This document shows positions 35,601 to 45,560 of a stretch of 64,000 bases of DNA, one piece after another. The notes under the pieces are model-generated. The model did not search any database and was not told the origin of the DNA. It was given only the letters and a program-made list of their open reading frames with translations. Made by a program: the position numbers and the translations under genes. The DNA comes from Balaenoptera acutorostrata (lineage: Eukaryota; Chordata; Mammalia; Artiodactyla; Balaenopteridae): NCBI RefSeq assembly GCF_949987535.1, contig NC_080079.1, positions 52,191,000 through 52,254,999 on the forward strand. The letters run 5' to 3'. Position 1 is the stretch's first letter, and every line of letters starts with the position of its first letter.

Positions 35601-36444
35601 CCTTTTTGACCCACGTCCTAGAGAAATGGAAATTAAAACAAAAATAAACAAATGGGACCTAATGAAATTTAAAAGGTTTTGCACAGCAAAGGAAACCATA
35701 AACAAGACGAAAACACAACCTTCAGAATGGGAGAAAATATTTGCAAATGAAGCAACTGACAAAGGATTAATCTCCAAAATATACAAGCAGCTCATGCAGC
35801 TCAATATCAAAAAAACAAACAACCCAATCCAAAAATGGGCAGAAGACCTAAATAGACATTTCTCCAAAGAAGATATACAGATTGTCAACAAACACATGAA
35901 AGAATGCTCAACATCATTAATCATTAGAGAAATGCAAATCAGAACTACAATGAAATATCATCTCACACCGGTCAGAATGGCCATCATCAAAAAATCTAGA
36001 AACAATAAATGCTGGAGAGGGTGTGGAGGAAAGGGAACCCCCTTGCACTGCTGGTAGGAATGTAAATTGATACAGCCATTATGGAGAACAGTATGGAGGT
36101 TCCATAAAAAACTAAAAATAGCACTACCATATGACCCAGCAATCCCACTACTGGGCATATACCCTGAGAAAACTGTAGTTCAAAAAGAGTCATGTACCAA
36201 AATGTTCATTGCAGCTCTATTTACAATAGCCAGGACATGGAAGCAACCTAAGTGTCCATCAAACAGATGAATGGATAAAGAAGATGTGGCACATATATAC
36301 AATGGAATATTACCAGCCATAAAAAGAAACGAAACTGAGTTATTTGTAGTGAGGTGGATGGACCTAGAGTCTGTCATACAGAGTGAAGTAAGTCAGAAAG
36401 AGAGAAACAAATACCGTATGCTAAAACATATATATGGAATCTAA
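32637..36444 (+). pseudogene. L1 ORF2, broken (copy B)
   Basis: ORF2p supplies endonuclease and reverse transcriptase. The endonuclease part is open at 32637-33149, with LNVNGLN, QETH and VGDFNTPLS motifs, then a frameshift at about 33149. The reverse transcriptase part follows: [15 protein letters not shown] in 33856-34209 and [14 protein letters not shown] in 34315-34602. The active-site FADDM codons lie at 34723-34737. In the same frame TAA at 34600-34602 and TGA at 34690-34692 interrupt the palm. The C-terminal part is open at 35626-36057 with [15 protein letters not shown], where a TGG-to-TAG change stops the cysteine-histidine motif at 36055-36057. The usual terminal stop is at 36442-36444. 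Several stops and shifts make it non-functional. Confidence 0.95.
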
Positions 36445-36868
36445 AAAAAAAAAAAAAAGAAAATGGTCAGAAGAGCTTAGGGGCAAGACAGGAATAAAGA
36501 TGCAGACCTACTAGAGAATGGACTTGAGGATACGGGGAGGGGGAAGGTTAAGCTGGGACAAAGTGAGAGAGTGGCATGGATATATATACACTACCAAATG
36601 TAAAATAGCTAGTGGGAAGCAGCCGCATAGCACAGGGAGATCAGCTCGGGGCTTTGTGACTGCCGAGAGGGGTGGGATAGGGAGGGTGGGAGGGAGGGAG
36701 ATTCAAGAGGGAAGAGATATGGGGACATATGTATATGTATAACTGATTCACTTTGTTATAAAGGAGAAACTGACACACCATTGTAAAGCAATTATACTCT
36801 AATAAAAATGTTAAACAAAATAAAAATAAAAATAAATAAAAATAATAAAAAATAAAAAGAGCTCTTGA

Positions 36869-37035
36869 ATATAAGACACAAATTATCCAGTGGAAGCAGC
36901 AGCAAAATTCACAAGCCCTACACTCAAAACAGAAAACACAAATGGACACTCAACATTTGAAAAAGTATTCCATCTAATTAGTAAAAAAAAGATTATCGAT
37001 TTTAATAATGAGATGTTTTCCCTAAATAAGCTAGA
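36869..37035. other. Non-coding flank
   Basis: Short unique-looking spacer between L1 copy B and an older repeat. Confidence 0.4.
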
Positions 37036-37640
37036 ATTTTTCAAATGATAATGCCCAAATTTAGGAAAATAAGAATTTTAAATTAATATGACCATTTTGG
37101 AGAACAATTTGGCAATATCTTACTCATTAATTCATTAAACATATAATTATTGAATACCAAGCCTAACCTGAGGCACTGGAGACACAAAAGTGAGCAAAAT
37201 TTCTTAAACACCTTAAAAGTATTTATATACATTGATACAGCAAATATTGAGCAATCATTTATGAAAAAGGATGTTTACTATAAGATTATATATAAAAATT
37301 AGAAATAACCCAAATGTCTAACAAAGGGGCATTGTTAGATTATTGAGGGTATATCCATCTTATGAAATTATGCAATCATAAAAATAAACATTTAGAGGCA
37401 TGAAATATATATTTACCACATATATTTAATTAGAAAAAGAAGTTTATAGAAAAGTATACATAGTATGATCCCATTTCACAGAAAATACATATATTCATAT
37501 TTATGTTTGTATAGAAAAATGTCTGGAAAGTTATACATCAAAGTATAACAGTATAGAATTTTTATTTTAAATTTACTCTTACTTTTTATGCATTTTTCTA
37601 ATATCTGCTAAGTGTAAATTGCTTTATATAAAAGTTCTTT
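37036..37640 (+). mobile_element. Ancient LINE 3' end, heavily diverged
   Basis: Decayed landmarks GAAATAACCCAAATGTCTAAC, AAATTATGCAATCATAAAAA, ATAGTATGATCCCATTTCA and AATGTCTGGAAAGTTATAC match the 3' end of very old L1/HAL1 copies. A foreign old-repeat motif (TTAATTCATTAAACATATAA to GAGGCACTGGAGACACAAAA) lies within it at about 37130-37190. Confidence 0.5.
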
Positions 37641-37941
37641 TTTTCTCATGGATTTTTTAATTAAACGTTTTTATTTTGAAATATTTGTAGATTCCCATGC
37701 AATTATAAGAAATAATACAGACTAATCTTCTGTACCCTTCACCCAGTTTCCTTTAATGGTAATATCTTGAAAAACTATAGTACAATATCACAACCAGGAT
37801 AATGACATTTATATATTCAAGATATAGAACATCTCCCTCACTGCAAGTATTCCCTACGTTGACCATTTATAGCCATGCCCACGCTCCTCCTGCCCTAAAT
37901 CCCTCATTAACTCTGGAAACCACTAATCTGTTTTCAGTTTT

Positions 37942-37986
37942 TTTTTTTTTTTTTTTTTAATGAGGATCTTGAATCAGATGCGTATG

Positions 37987-38017
<31 letters not shown>

Positions 38018-38264
38018 TTGGCTGTGTTGGGTCTTCGTTTCTGTGCGAGGGCTTTCTCCAGTTGTGGCAAGCGGGGGCCACTCTTCATCGCGATGCGCGG
38101 GCCTCTCTCGTTGCGGAGCACAGGCTCCAGACGCGCAGGCTCAGCAGTTGTGGCTCACGGGCCCAGCCGCTCTGCGGCATGTGGGATCTTCCCAGGCCAG
38201 GGCTCGAACCCGTGTCCCCTGCATTAGCAGGCAGATTCTCAACCACTGCGCCACCAGGGAAGCC
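37942..38264 (-). mobile_element. CHR-type SINE with perfect 14-bp target duplication
   Basis: CTGTTTTCAGTTTT flanks the element at 37928-37941 and 38265-38278 without mismatch. On the minus strand it starts GGGCTTCCCTGGTGGCGCAG; the A box maps to 38242-38253 and the B box to 38200-38211. A (TTGA)n run at 37988-38017 sits in its A-rich tail. It landed in the old minus-strand L1 around it. Frames at 38008-38304 are SINE sequence. Confidence 0.96.
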
Positions 38265-38615
38265 CTGTTTTCAGTTTTATAATTCTCTCAAAAACGTTTT
38301 ATAAATTGATTCATACATATGTAAATTTGGGGGATTGGCCTTTTTCACTCAGCACAGTTCCTTGGAGATTCACACAGGTTGTTGTGAATATCGCTAGTTC
38401 ATTGTTTTTAATAACTGAGAATTTTCCTTGGAATGAATGCACCACACTTTGTTTAACCACCCATTGAAAGACACCTGGGTTATTTCCAGTTTTTAGCTAT
38501 TACAAATAAAGTTTCTACTAACATCCCTGAATACATTTTTGTGTAAACACGAGTATTCATTTCTCTGGGAGAAATTCCCAGCAGTGTGATTGCTGGGCCA
38601 TATGTCAGTGTATGC

Positions 38616-38760
38616 TTTTTTTTTTTTTTTAATCTTGAATTTTCTTTTATTTATTTTTTTATACAGCAGGTTTTTATTAGTCATCCATTTTATACACATC
38701 AGTGTATACATGTCAATCCCAATCTCCCAATTCATCACACCACCACCCCCACCCCCTGGT
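38616..38760 (-). mobile_element. Short 5'-truncated L1 3' tail (copy D type)
   Basis: A T run at 38617-38630 is followed by the reverse complement of the 3' UTR found at the end of copy D (56230-56360): AGCAGGTTTTTATTAGTCATCC, TACACATCAGTGTATACATG and CACCACCACCCCC. Only about 145 bp were inserted. It lies inside the old L1 at 37.65-39.14 kb. Confidence 0.85.
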
Positions 38761-39461
38761 AGGTTGACTTTATGTTGACTTAGTTTTTTATAAAACTTCC
38801 AAATTGTGTCCTAGGATATCTGTACCATTTTGCATTCCTGTAAGCAATGTATGTGTGATCCATTTTCTCAGTATTCACCAGCATTTGACATTATCACTAT
38901 TTTAAAAATTATTATAGCCATTCTAATAGGTAGTGATATCTCATTGTGGTTTTAATTTTCATTTTCCTAAAGACTAACGATGCTGAACATCTTTCATGTG
39001 CTCATCTATACCTCCTCTTCAATGAAATGTCTCGTCATATCTTTTCCTCATTTTCTAATTGGATAGTTTGTTTTTATCCTGTTGAAATTTGATTGTTCTT
39101 TATATATTCCAAGTACTAGTCCTTTGATGGATATGAAGTCTATGATCTTTTTAAAATTAACTTTTGTATATGGTGTTTGATTTTTTTAATGTTGAACCAG
39201 CTTGCATTCACAAATAAACCCCATTTGGCTGTAGTATATAATTATTTTTACATATCATTGAATTCTGCTTGTTAATATGTTGCAAAGGATGTCTGCATTT
39301 ATATTCACAAGGGATACTGGTTTTTAGGCTTCTTCTTTTGTACTGTCTTTATCTGGTATTGGTATCAGGGCAATATTAACTTCATAAAATATATTGGGAA
39401 GTGTTCCCTCTTTTTATACCTTATGGAAGAGATTATGTAGAATTGATGTTAATTATCTTTT

Positions 39462-39826
39462 TTTAAAATAAATTTATTTATTTATTTGTTTGTTTTTATT
39501 TTTGGCTGTGTTGGGTTGTCGTTGCTGTGCATGGGCTTTCTCTAGTTGCGGTAAGCAGGGGCTACTCTTCGTTGTGGTGCGTGGGCTTCTCATTGCTGTG
39601 GCTTCTCTTGTTGCGGAGCATGGGCTCTAGGTGTGCAGGCTTCAGTAGTTGTGGCACGTGGGCTCAGTAGCTGTGGCTTGCGGGCTCTTGAGCTCAGGCT
39701 CAGTAGTTGTGGCACACGGGCTTAGCTGCTCCGCGGCATGTGGGATCTTCCCAGGCCAGGGCTCGAACCCGTGTCCCTTGCATTGGCAGGCAGATTCTTA
39801 ACCACTGCACCCCCAGGGAAGCCCCA
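39462..39826 (-). mobile_element. CHR-type SINE, long form, perfect 13-bp target duplication
   Basis: TTAATTATCTTTT occurs at 39449-39461 and 39827-39839. On the minus strand the element starts GGGGCTTCCCTGGGGGTGCAG, has a B box at 39759-39770 (reverse complement), and an internal region with repeated TTGTGGCACGTGGGCTCAGTAG-like units that make it longer than the two copies at 16.1 and 37.9 kb. The tail is (AAAT)n-rich. It interrupts an old L1 reverse-transcriptase region. Confidence 0.95.
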
Positions 39827-40059
39827 TTAATTATCTTTTAAGTACTTGGTAGAATTCTCCAGTGAAACCACCTGGCCCTAGAGATTCCTGTTTGCAGAAC
39901 TTTAGAATTAGGAACTCAATTTCCTAAATAGTTATAGGGTTATTCAAATTACTTACTTCATATTGACTGAAGTGAGGAAGTTTGTGCTTTTCTAGGAATT
40001 GGTTCATTTTATTTAAGTTGTCACGTTTATGTGTGCGAGTTGTTCATAGTATGCCCATG

Positions 40060-40527
40060 TGTGTTAGTTTTCTATGGCTGCTGCGACAAATTAATATAAA
40101 CTTGGTGGCTTAAAGCAACAGAAGTTTATTTTTTCACACTTCTGGAGAAAATTAGTCCAATATCAGTTTTATTTGACCAAAACAAGCTGTCAGCAGGACC
40201 ACGCTCTCTCTGGCAGCCCTAGGGAACAATCCATTCTTTACCTTCTTCCAACTTCTGGTGATATTCCCTGACTTGGGGCCATACCACTCCACTCCCTGCC
40301 TCTGTAATTACATGTCTACTCCTCTTCTGTATGTATCCAATCTCCCTCTGCTTCCATCTTATAAAAATACATGTGATGGCATTTAGGGCCCATCTAGATG
40401 ATTCAAGATAATCTCTCCATCTCAAGATCATTAATTTAATCACTTCCACAAAGACCTTTTTCCTAAATAAGGTAATATTTACAGGTCCTAGGGATGAGGA
40501 TCTTTGAGGCCACCATTCAACCCACCA
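40060..40527 (-). mobile_element. MLT1-type LTR inserted in an old L1
   Basis: The plus strand reads TGTGTTAGTTTTCTATGGCT, CAACAGAAGTTTATTTTTTC, AGATAATCTCTCCATCTCAAG, CATTAATTTAATCACTTCC and ends CATTCAACCCACCA. This is the reverse complement of an MLT1 subtype different from those at 1.6 and 20 kb. L1 sequence resumes with TTATTATCC directly after it, which shows the insertion was into L1. The target duplication could not be resolved. Confidence 0.85.
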
Positions 40528-40699
40528 AACCTTATTATCCTTTTTATGTCTGTAGGGTCTGTAATATCTCTTGTTTCATCCCTTATGTTGGTAATTTGTG
40601 TCCCCTCGCTTTCTCTTTTTTTGGCCTACGTGGGGCTTGCACAGCTTCTTGAGTCACTCATTTTGTCTCAGCCCTTGTTTCTGCCAGTTACTTTTTCTA

Positions 40700-41290
40700 C
40701 CCTGCCTCTCCCTCCTCTCCTTCTGAGACCTCAATGGCACAAATATTAGAGATCTTTAGATAATTAAATATTAGGACCTGTTAGAGTCCCACCAGTCCAT
40801 AAATTTTATTCATTTATTTTTCAGTCTATTTTTATTTCATTGTTCAGATTGAGCACTTTCTATTGGTCTATCTTCAAATTCATCAATTCTTTACTCTCCC
40901 CTCTCCCTTCTGATGTTGAGTTCATCCATTGAGGTGTTTATTTATTTATTTATTTTAGCTACTGTAATTTCCAGTTCTAAAATTTCCATTTGGTTCTTCT
41001 GTTTCTTTGCAGAGATGCAGAGACGTTCTTTTTATCCACTTTCTTCAAGCATGTTCATAATTGCTAGCTGAAGAATTTTTATTTTGGCTGCTTTTAAATC
41101 TTTTTCAGGTAATTCTAATGTCTCTGTCATCTTAGTGTTGGCATCTAATGATTATCTTTTTGCATTCAGTTTGAGATCTTCCTGGTTTTTGGTATGACGA
41201 GTGATTTTTTTCATTGATACTTTGACATTTTCATTTGATCTCCTTCCTGGGTTGCTTCTTGATGTGTTGGCTCAATGGATCTTGTCACTG
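40700..41290 (-). mobile_element. Probable old L1-derived remnant, minus strand
   Basis: TTATCCACTTTCTTCAAGCATG, AATTCTAATGTCTCTGTCATC, TTCAGTTTGAGATCTTCCTGG and TTTGGTATGACGAGTGATTTT recur in order in an old L1-associated repeat that I recognise only loosely. A TTTA repeat lies at 40939-40961. Identity is uncertain. Confidence 0.4.
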
Positions 41291-41299
41291 GAATTTATA

Positions 41300-42677
41300 T
41301 TTAGGCTATGATAGTCCTCCCACCCACTCTTTCACACACACCTTTGAACAACCCTTCCTTATTCAGATAGCACACATCTCTCTCCCCAGTGTTCCACTAC
41401 TTTAAAAGTAAAATTTGAAGCATTTTAATCTTAGCTCCTTCATAAATCTCTTTCCATGAAACTTGGCATTTTCACAGAATTTCACTGGTCCCAATCTCCT
41501 GTGAAATGAAAGTCTCCTTGTTATGAGGTTTCAGTAAACCTGCTGTCTCCCTTAGAGTCCCCTCACCTCTTTACTTCTGCATTTGCCTCTGACTTATCTA
41601 ACTCGAAAGAACTACAGGTAAGCCACAGTTATTTACGTATTAACTTGGATAACCCTGAAACAGAAATAGCACCAAATGTGTGACCAATGCTCATGAGTCA
41701 ATAAATAGAAAGCCAGGTAGGAAGTAGAGTGGGTGAATGTGAGGGCAGGTGGTTTAGAGGGAAAAAAGGTTTCAGGTGACACAAGAATTGTAGAAAGGTG
41801 ACAGTGAACAGAGGGATTGCTTTAATTCATGTTAGAGGTCATTTCATTTCTAAACCAATACGTTTTCACAGTTTGACTTTTCATCTTGACTTGAGCATAG
41901 ACAATGGTTGTAAAGGTAAATTTCAGGGGAATGTGAGTTAATTGTTCATCAGATTAGGCCAGTCTCCGAAATGTCATTTGCTGCTCTATCCTGCCAACTA
42001 GACCTAGTATCACACTCACAGGACTTTAATATCAGGGCCCAGGAAGACTGGCACCTCCCAAGATCTGAAGTAGCTCAAAGGAGATTTTCTCCTTGACACA
42101 TGAACTTGATCAGTTAACCTGCCTCACAGTAGTTCTCAAATACAGATCCTACATGGGGTATTTGCCTTTCTGCTTCTTCTAGACTCAGCCTCAGGAAAAA
42201 TCAAACAGATAAACACATACAGGCTTGAACTGAATTTCAAAGCATTGCCAGATAAATCTTTCAGAGTTTATTTGATACTGGCTGTGTTTATAATATAGCC
42301 TGTTTTGTTTTTTTTTTCCTTCTCCTGTTTAGTTTCCAGGTAGTCTTAGGTTTAAGTGTTGGCCTAGGGACTTAATATCACCCCTGCTCTTCATATATAA
42401 ATCACAATTACAAGATCCCTTGGCCTTCTGTTCTTCCTGCCTTGTAATGAGCTAAGAATGGGAAGTAGATGTAATCTTCAGGCTCTTTCATGCTGTGACA
42501 CATCAGCTGAAAATGACATCTTGGAAAAGGTTGTGTTCTGATCATAATAAATGTGTTACAGAAGGAAGATGAAGCTACAGTCTCATGTATTGTCTGTGAA
42601 GTGTGCTACATAACTTTTCTCTACAGTCATTAGCCTTCATTTTAATGTTTCTCTTTCATTAGCTTTCCTGAGCAAAG
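41300..42677. other. Non-coding, no feature recognised
   Basis: Unique-looking sequence; a T run at 42309-42318 and short frames only. Confidence 0.5.
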
Positions 42678-42690
42678 AAAGCTATAACAT

Positions 42691-43757
42691 TTTTTTTAAC
42701 ATCTTTATTGAAGTATAATTGCTTTACAATGGTGTGTTAGTTTCTGCTTTATAACAAAGTGAATCAGTTATACATATACATATATCCCCATATCTCTTCC
42801 CTCTTGCGTCTCCCTCCCTCCCACCCTCCCTATCTCACCCCTCTAGGTGGTCACAAAGCACTGAGCTGATCTCCCTGTGCTATGCGGCTGCTTCCCACTA
42901 GCTATTTTACATTTGGTAGTGTATATATGTCCATGCCACTCTCTCACTTTGTCCCAGCTTACCCTTCCCCCCGCCCCATATCCTCAAGTCCATTCTCTAG
43001 TAGGTCTGTGTCTTTATTCCCGTCCTGCCCCTAAGTTCTTCATGACCATTTTTTTCCCCTTAGATTCCATATATATGTGTTAGCATAAGGTATTTGTTTT
43101 TCTCTTTCTGACTTACTTCACTCTGTATGACAGACTCTAGGTCCATCCACCTCACTACAAATAACTCAATTTCGTTGCTTTTTATGGCTGAGTAATATTC
43201 CATTGTATATATGTGCCACATCTTCTTTATCCATTCATCTGTTGATGGACACTTAGGTTGCTTCCATGTCCTGGCTATTGTAAATAGAGCTGCAATGAAG
43301 ATTGTGGTCCATGACTCTTTTTGAATTATGGTTTTCTCAGGGTATATGCCCAGTAGTGGGATTGCTGGGTCATATGGTAGTTCTATTTTTAGTTTTTTAA
43401 GGAACCTCCATACTGTTCTCCATAGTGGCTGTATCAATTTACATTCCCACCAGCAGTGCAAGAGGGTTTCCTTTTCTCCACACCCCCTCCAGCATTTACT
43501 GTTTGTAGATTTTTTAATGATGGCCATTCTGACTGGTGTGAGATGATATCTCATTGTAGTTTTGATTTGCATTTCTCTAATGATTAATGATGTTGAGCAT
43601 TCTTTCATGTGTTTGTTGGCAATCTGTATATCTTCTTTGGAGAAATGTCTATGTAGGTCTTCTGCCCATTTTTGGATTGGGTTGTTTGTTTTTTTCATAT
43701 TGAGCTGTATGAGCTGCTTGTAAATTTTGGAGATTAATCCTTTGTCAGCTGCTTCAT
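42691..43757 (-). mobile_element. Young-looking 5'-truncated L1 (copy C)
   Basis: A poly-T (the A tail of the minus strand) at 42690-42698 is followed by a 3' UTR matching that of copy B, then the end of ORF2. The flanks AAAGCTATAACAT (42678-42690) and AAAGCTGGAACAT (43758-43770) match at 11 of 13 positions. The coding remnant is open to the end of the copy. Confidence 0.95.
43060..43757 (-). pseudogene. L1 ORF2 C-terminus, open but truncated (copy C)
   Basis: Some 230 C-terminal residues of ORF2p are read without interruption, ending YGI then the stop at 43060-43062. The cysteine-histidine motif C-x3-C-x7-H-x4-C is intact ([18 protein letters not shown]), as is [19 protein letters not shown]. 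The first seven codons of the open frame (MFQLYEA) are partly target sequence, so no start codon is implied. The endonuclease and reverse transcriptase were never inserted. The lack of stops over about 700 bp makes it younger than copies A, B, D and E, unless by chance. Confidence 0.93.
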
Positions 43758-43770
43758 AAAGCTGGAACAT

Positions 43771-44729
43771 TTAAAGCTAAGTTAATGCAAAATGTTTAAG
43801 CAATGTTGCTAGGAGCCAGTGTCCTGGAGATATTGTATATTGAACAAGTTACCACCATCAAGTATTCCCCAGGCACTGAAGCAGCAGATTTGATCTTGGG
43901 CATTTGCAAAAAGCATTTCAGATGTGGTCCCTTAATCAGATAGCTTAAAGTCCACGAGTTATAATACTGGCATTATAATAAAATAAAATAGAGTAAATGT
44001 AAACATATGGCAAATAAAGGAAAAGGTGGGAGAGGTAGGTAGATAGATAGATAGATAGATAAACTGAACTTAGGTAGAATACATTCAAGTAACAAATATA
44101 TTGTCAGTAGACTGAATAAAATCTTGCAGAGTATGCAAAGTTAAGGGGCCATATGGATAAATAAGTAGAGAAGGCTTGAGCTGGACCAGTTCAGCAAGAT
44201 TTTGTGGAAGAATGATTATTTCAGGATTTGCTTGCAAGCACTGTAATAACATGTAAGGCATGTTTGGGCTAAGTTTCCAAGTCAGAGGAGCATGATGTAA
44301 ATTCATTTATGAGATGTCAAAGGTTTGGGCTGAATTGTGGCTTAAGAGACATGGGATATTAGGTGAAATTCTGAGTATGGATCATAAATGTACAGGACCC
44401 AATGGATATCCAGAATGTAGGTTAAAAATTTGGGCCAAAAAAGGGGGGGTGGTTATTTATCTAACAAGAAGCTTTTGAGACATAGCTCACTTAGCTCATA
44501 CCATCCAGAATCTCCAAGGTTGGCTATTTCCAGAGCCTGTCATTCCTGGAATAAACACATAGGAAGCTTAGTCTCTGATTTACTGAGTTATTCATGATCT
44601 GGCAGCCTGGTGGACTTGCTTAGAAGACCAGGATCAGGGTCTAGGACTCCTAAAATCCAGGGAGTAAGCATCTGGGTGTCACTCAAGTCATTCATGTTAG
44701 TTGAGAATCTTTTGGAAGCACAATGGAAG
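43771..44729. other. Non-coding; (AGAT)n at 44037-44061
   Basis: A short AGAT tetranucleotide array of about six units sits at 44037-44061. Nothing else recognised. Confidence 0.6.
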
Positions 44730-44734
44730 ACAAA

Positions 44735-44860
44735 AGACTTGGAGTCTGGGAGTCCAGTCTCATTTCTGTGATTATCAGATATGTGCCCTTGGGCAAATCA
44801 TGCGGTATACGTGAGTCTCAGTATCTGAATCTAGAAAATGTGGAGTTTGTTCTACATTAG
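44735..44860 (+). mobile_element. MIR SINE remnant
   Basis: GGAGTCTGGGAGTCCAGTCT, ATATGTGCCCTTGGGCAAATC, then GAGTCTCAGTATCTGAATC and AAAATGTGGAG follow the forward MIR core. Confidence 0.65.
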
Positions 44861-45560
44861 CATTTCCTAAACAGTCTTCAAAAAGCTGTTCAGTGGCTCG
44901 TGGTAGATTATATTCAAAGACGGCCACAAAAGTTCCTTCTTCCATTCCATGTGCCGCTTTGCAATGTGACTATTCTTCCATCTATAGTGGACATTAATTT
45001 ATATGCCCTTTGAATCTAGCCTGGCCTTGTGACTTGCTTTGTTTAATATTATACAGCAGAAATGATGTTATTTGATTTTCAAGGCTTAAGAAGCCTTATA
45101 GTTTCTGTTGTTTCTCCTGAGCCCACCTTGGAAGGAAGGTTTGGGGAAGATGAGAAACCTCATGGAGGAGAAGTGAGGTACCTCAGGTGGCACCAATTGC
45201 CAGACCATCTTGGAGTTTCCGACACAGGAAATCTACAGAATTGTCAAAAAATAATCCATCATTGTTTTTTTAAGCCACTAAATTTGGGGGTGATTTATTA
45301 TACAACAATAGAAAACTGAAATGGTGTTCAATATCAATATGATTTTACTATCAAATAAGTTAGGTGAAGATTAACTGGGCAGTATAAATAGGTTTCTCAG
45401 ACTGGACTGTCAGAGCTTCTAATGTGCTGACATTGCTTTAAAACTCCAAACTGTGAGAGAGATTTGTATACCTTGTCTGCCAGACTTATTTAATCATTGT
45501 TTTCTCTAGAAAACTGTCTAATCACTTGTGGGTCGCAGTTTGGGAAACGCTGATGTAGTT
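44861..45560. mobile_element. Possible hAT-type DNA transposon split by an LTR
   Basis: The left part reads AGCATTTCCTAAACAGTCTTC and the right part GGGTCGCAGTTTGGGAAACGCTG at about 45527-45550; they look like decayed inverted ends of a MER-type element. The LTR at 44901-45321 lies between them. Evidence is thin. Confidence 0.3.
44901..45321 (+). mobile_element. MaLR-type LTR (MLT1-like)
   Basis: Landmarks are TGGTAGATTATATTC at the start, GGCCACAAAAGTTCCTTCTTCC, CCTTTGAATCTAGCCTGGCC, CAGCAGAAATGATGTTATTTGA, and the end TTTTTAAGCCACTAAATTTGGGGGTGATTTATTATACAACAATAGAAAACTGAA in outline. The middle is shortened compared with the family as I know it. The subfamily is not assigned. Confidence 0.7.

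Larger units (their letters stand above)
30959..36855 (+). mobile_element. Nearly full-length L1 (copy B)
   Basis: The copy has a 5' UTR, ORF1 (31685-32578), a 58-base spacer, ORF2 (32637-36444), a 3' UTR and an A-rich tail (about 36800-36855). The candidate target duplication AAAGGGCTCTTGA at 30946-30958 and AAAGAGCTCTTGA at 36856-36868 (12 of 13) sets the outer ends. The part from about 31104 onward is alignable with copy E at 59.04 kb, while 30959-31103 is not, so the exact 5' border is less sure than the 3' one. Both genes are broken, so this copy is inactive. Confidence 0.88.
37650..39140 (-). mobile_element. Old L1M-type 3' part, minus strand, split by two insertions
   Basis: The plus strand shows reverse-complement L1 3' UTR and ORF2-end landmarks: ATTCCCATGCAATTATAAGA, TGGAAACCACTAATCTGTTT, TTCACTCAGCACAGTTCCTT, TGTGATTGCTGGGCCATATG, TTGCATTCCTGTAAGCAATG and ATTTGATTGTTCTTTATATA. 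It is interrupted by a CHR SINE (37942-38264) and a short L1 tail (38616-38760). No usable frame remains. Confidence 0.8.
39150..40650 (-). mobile_element. Old L1 ORF2 reverse-transcriptase region, minus strand, split by a SINE and an LTR
   Basis: The plus strand carries reverse complements of the L1 reverse-transcriptase region: TCTGGTATTGGTATCAGGGC, ATTGGGAAGTGTTCCCTC, GAGATTATGTAGAATTGATG, TGGTAGAATTCTCCAGTGAA and TTATTATCCTTTTTATGTCT. The frame is lost. It is interrupted by a SINE (39462-39826) and an MLT1-type LTR (40060-40527). An ORF2 segment expected between this and the preceding piece is missing, so a deletion or two separate copies are involved. Confidence 0.8.

Noticed and set aside
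37942..38264. tRNA gene candidates from the A and B boxes of SINEs
   Set aside because: The sequence cannot fold into a full cloverleaf, has an extended unrelated body and A tail, and has target duplications, so it is a retroposed SINE. The same holds for the copies at 0.5, 16.1, 39.5 and 56.4 kb.
43060..43770. A 236-residue frame that could be read as a small zinc-binding protein
   Set aside because: It is the C-terminal end of L1 ORF2 in a 5'-truncated copy; the first codons come from flanking DNA, so there is no real start.
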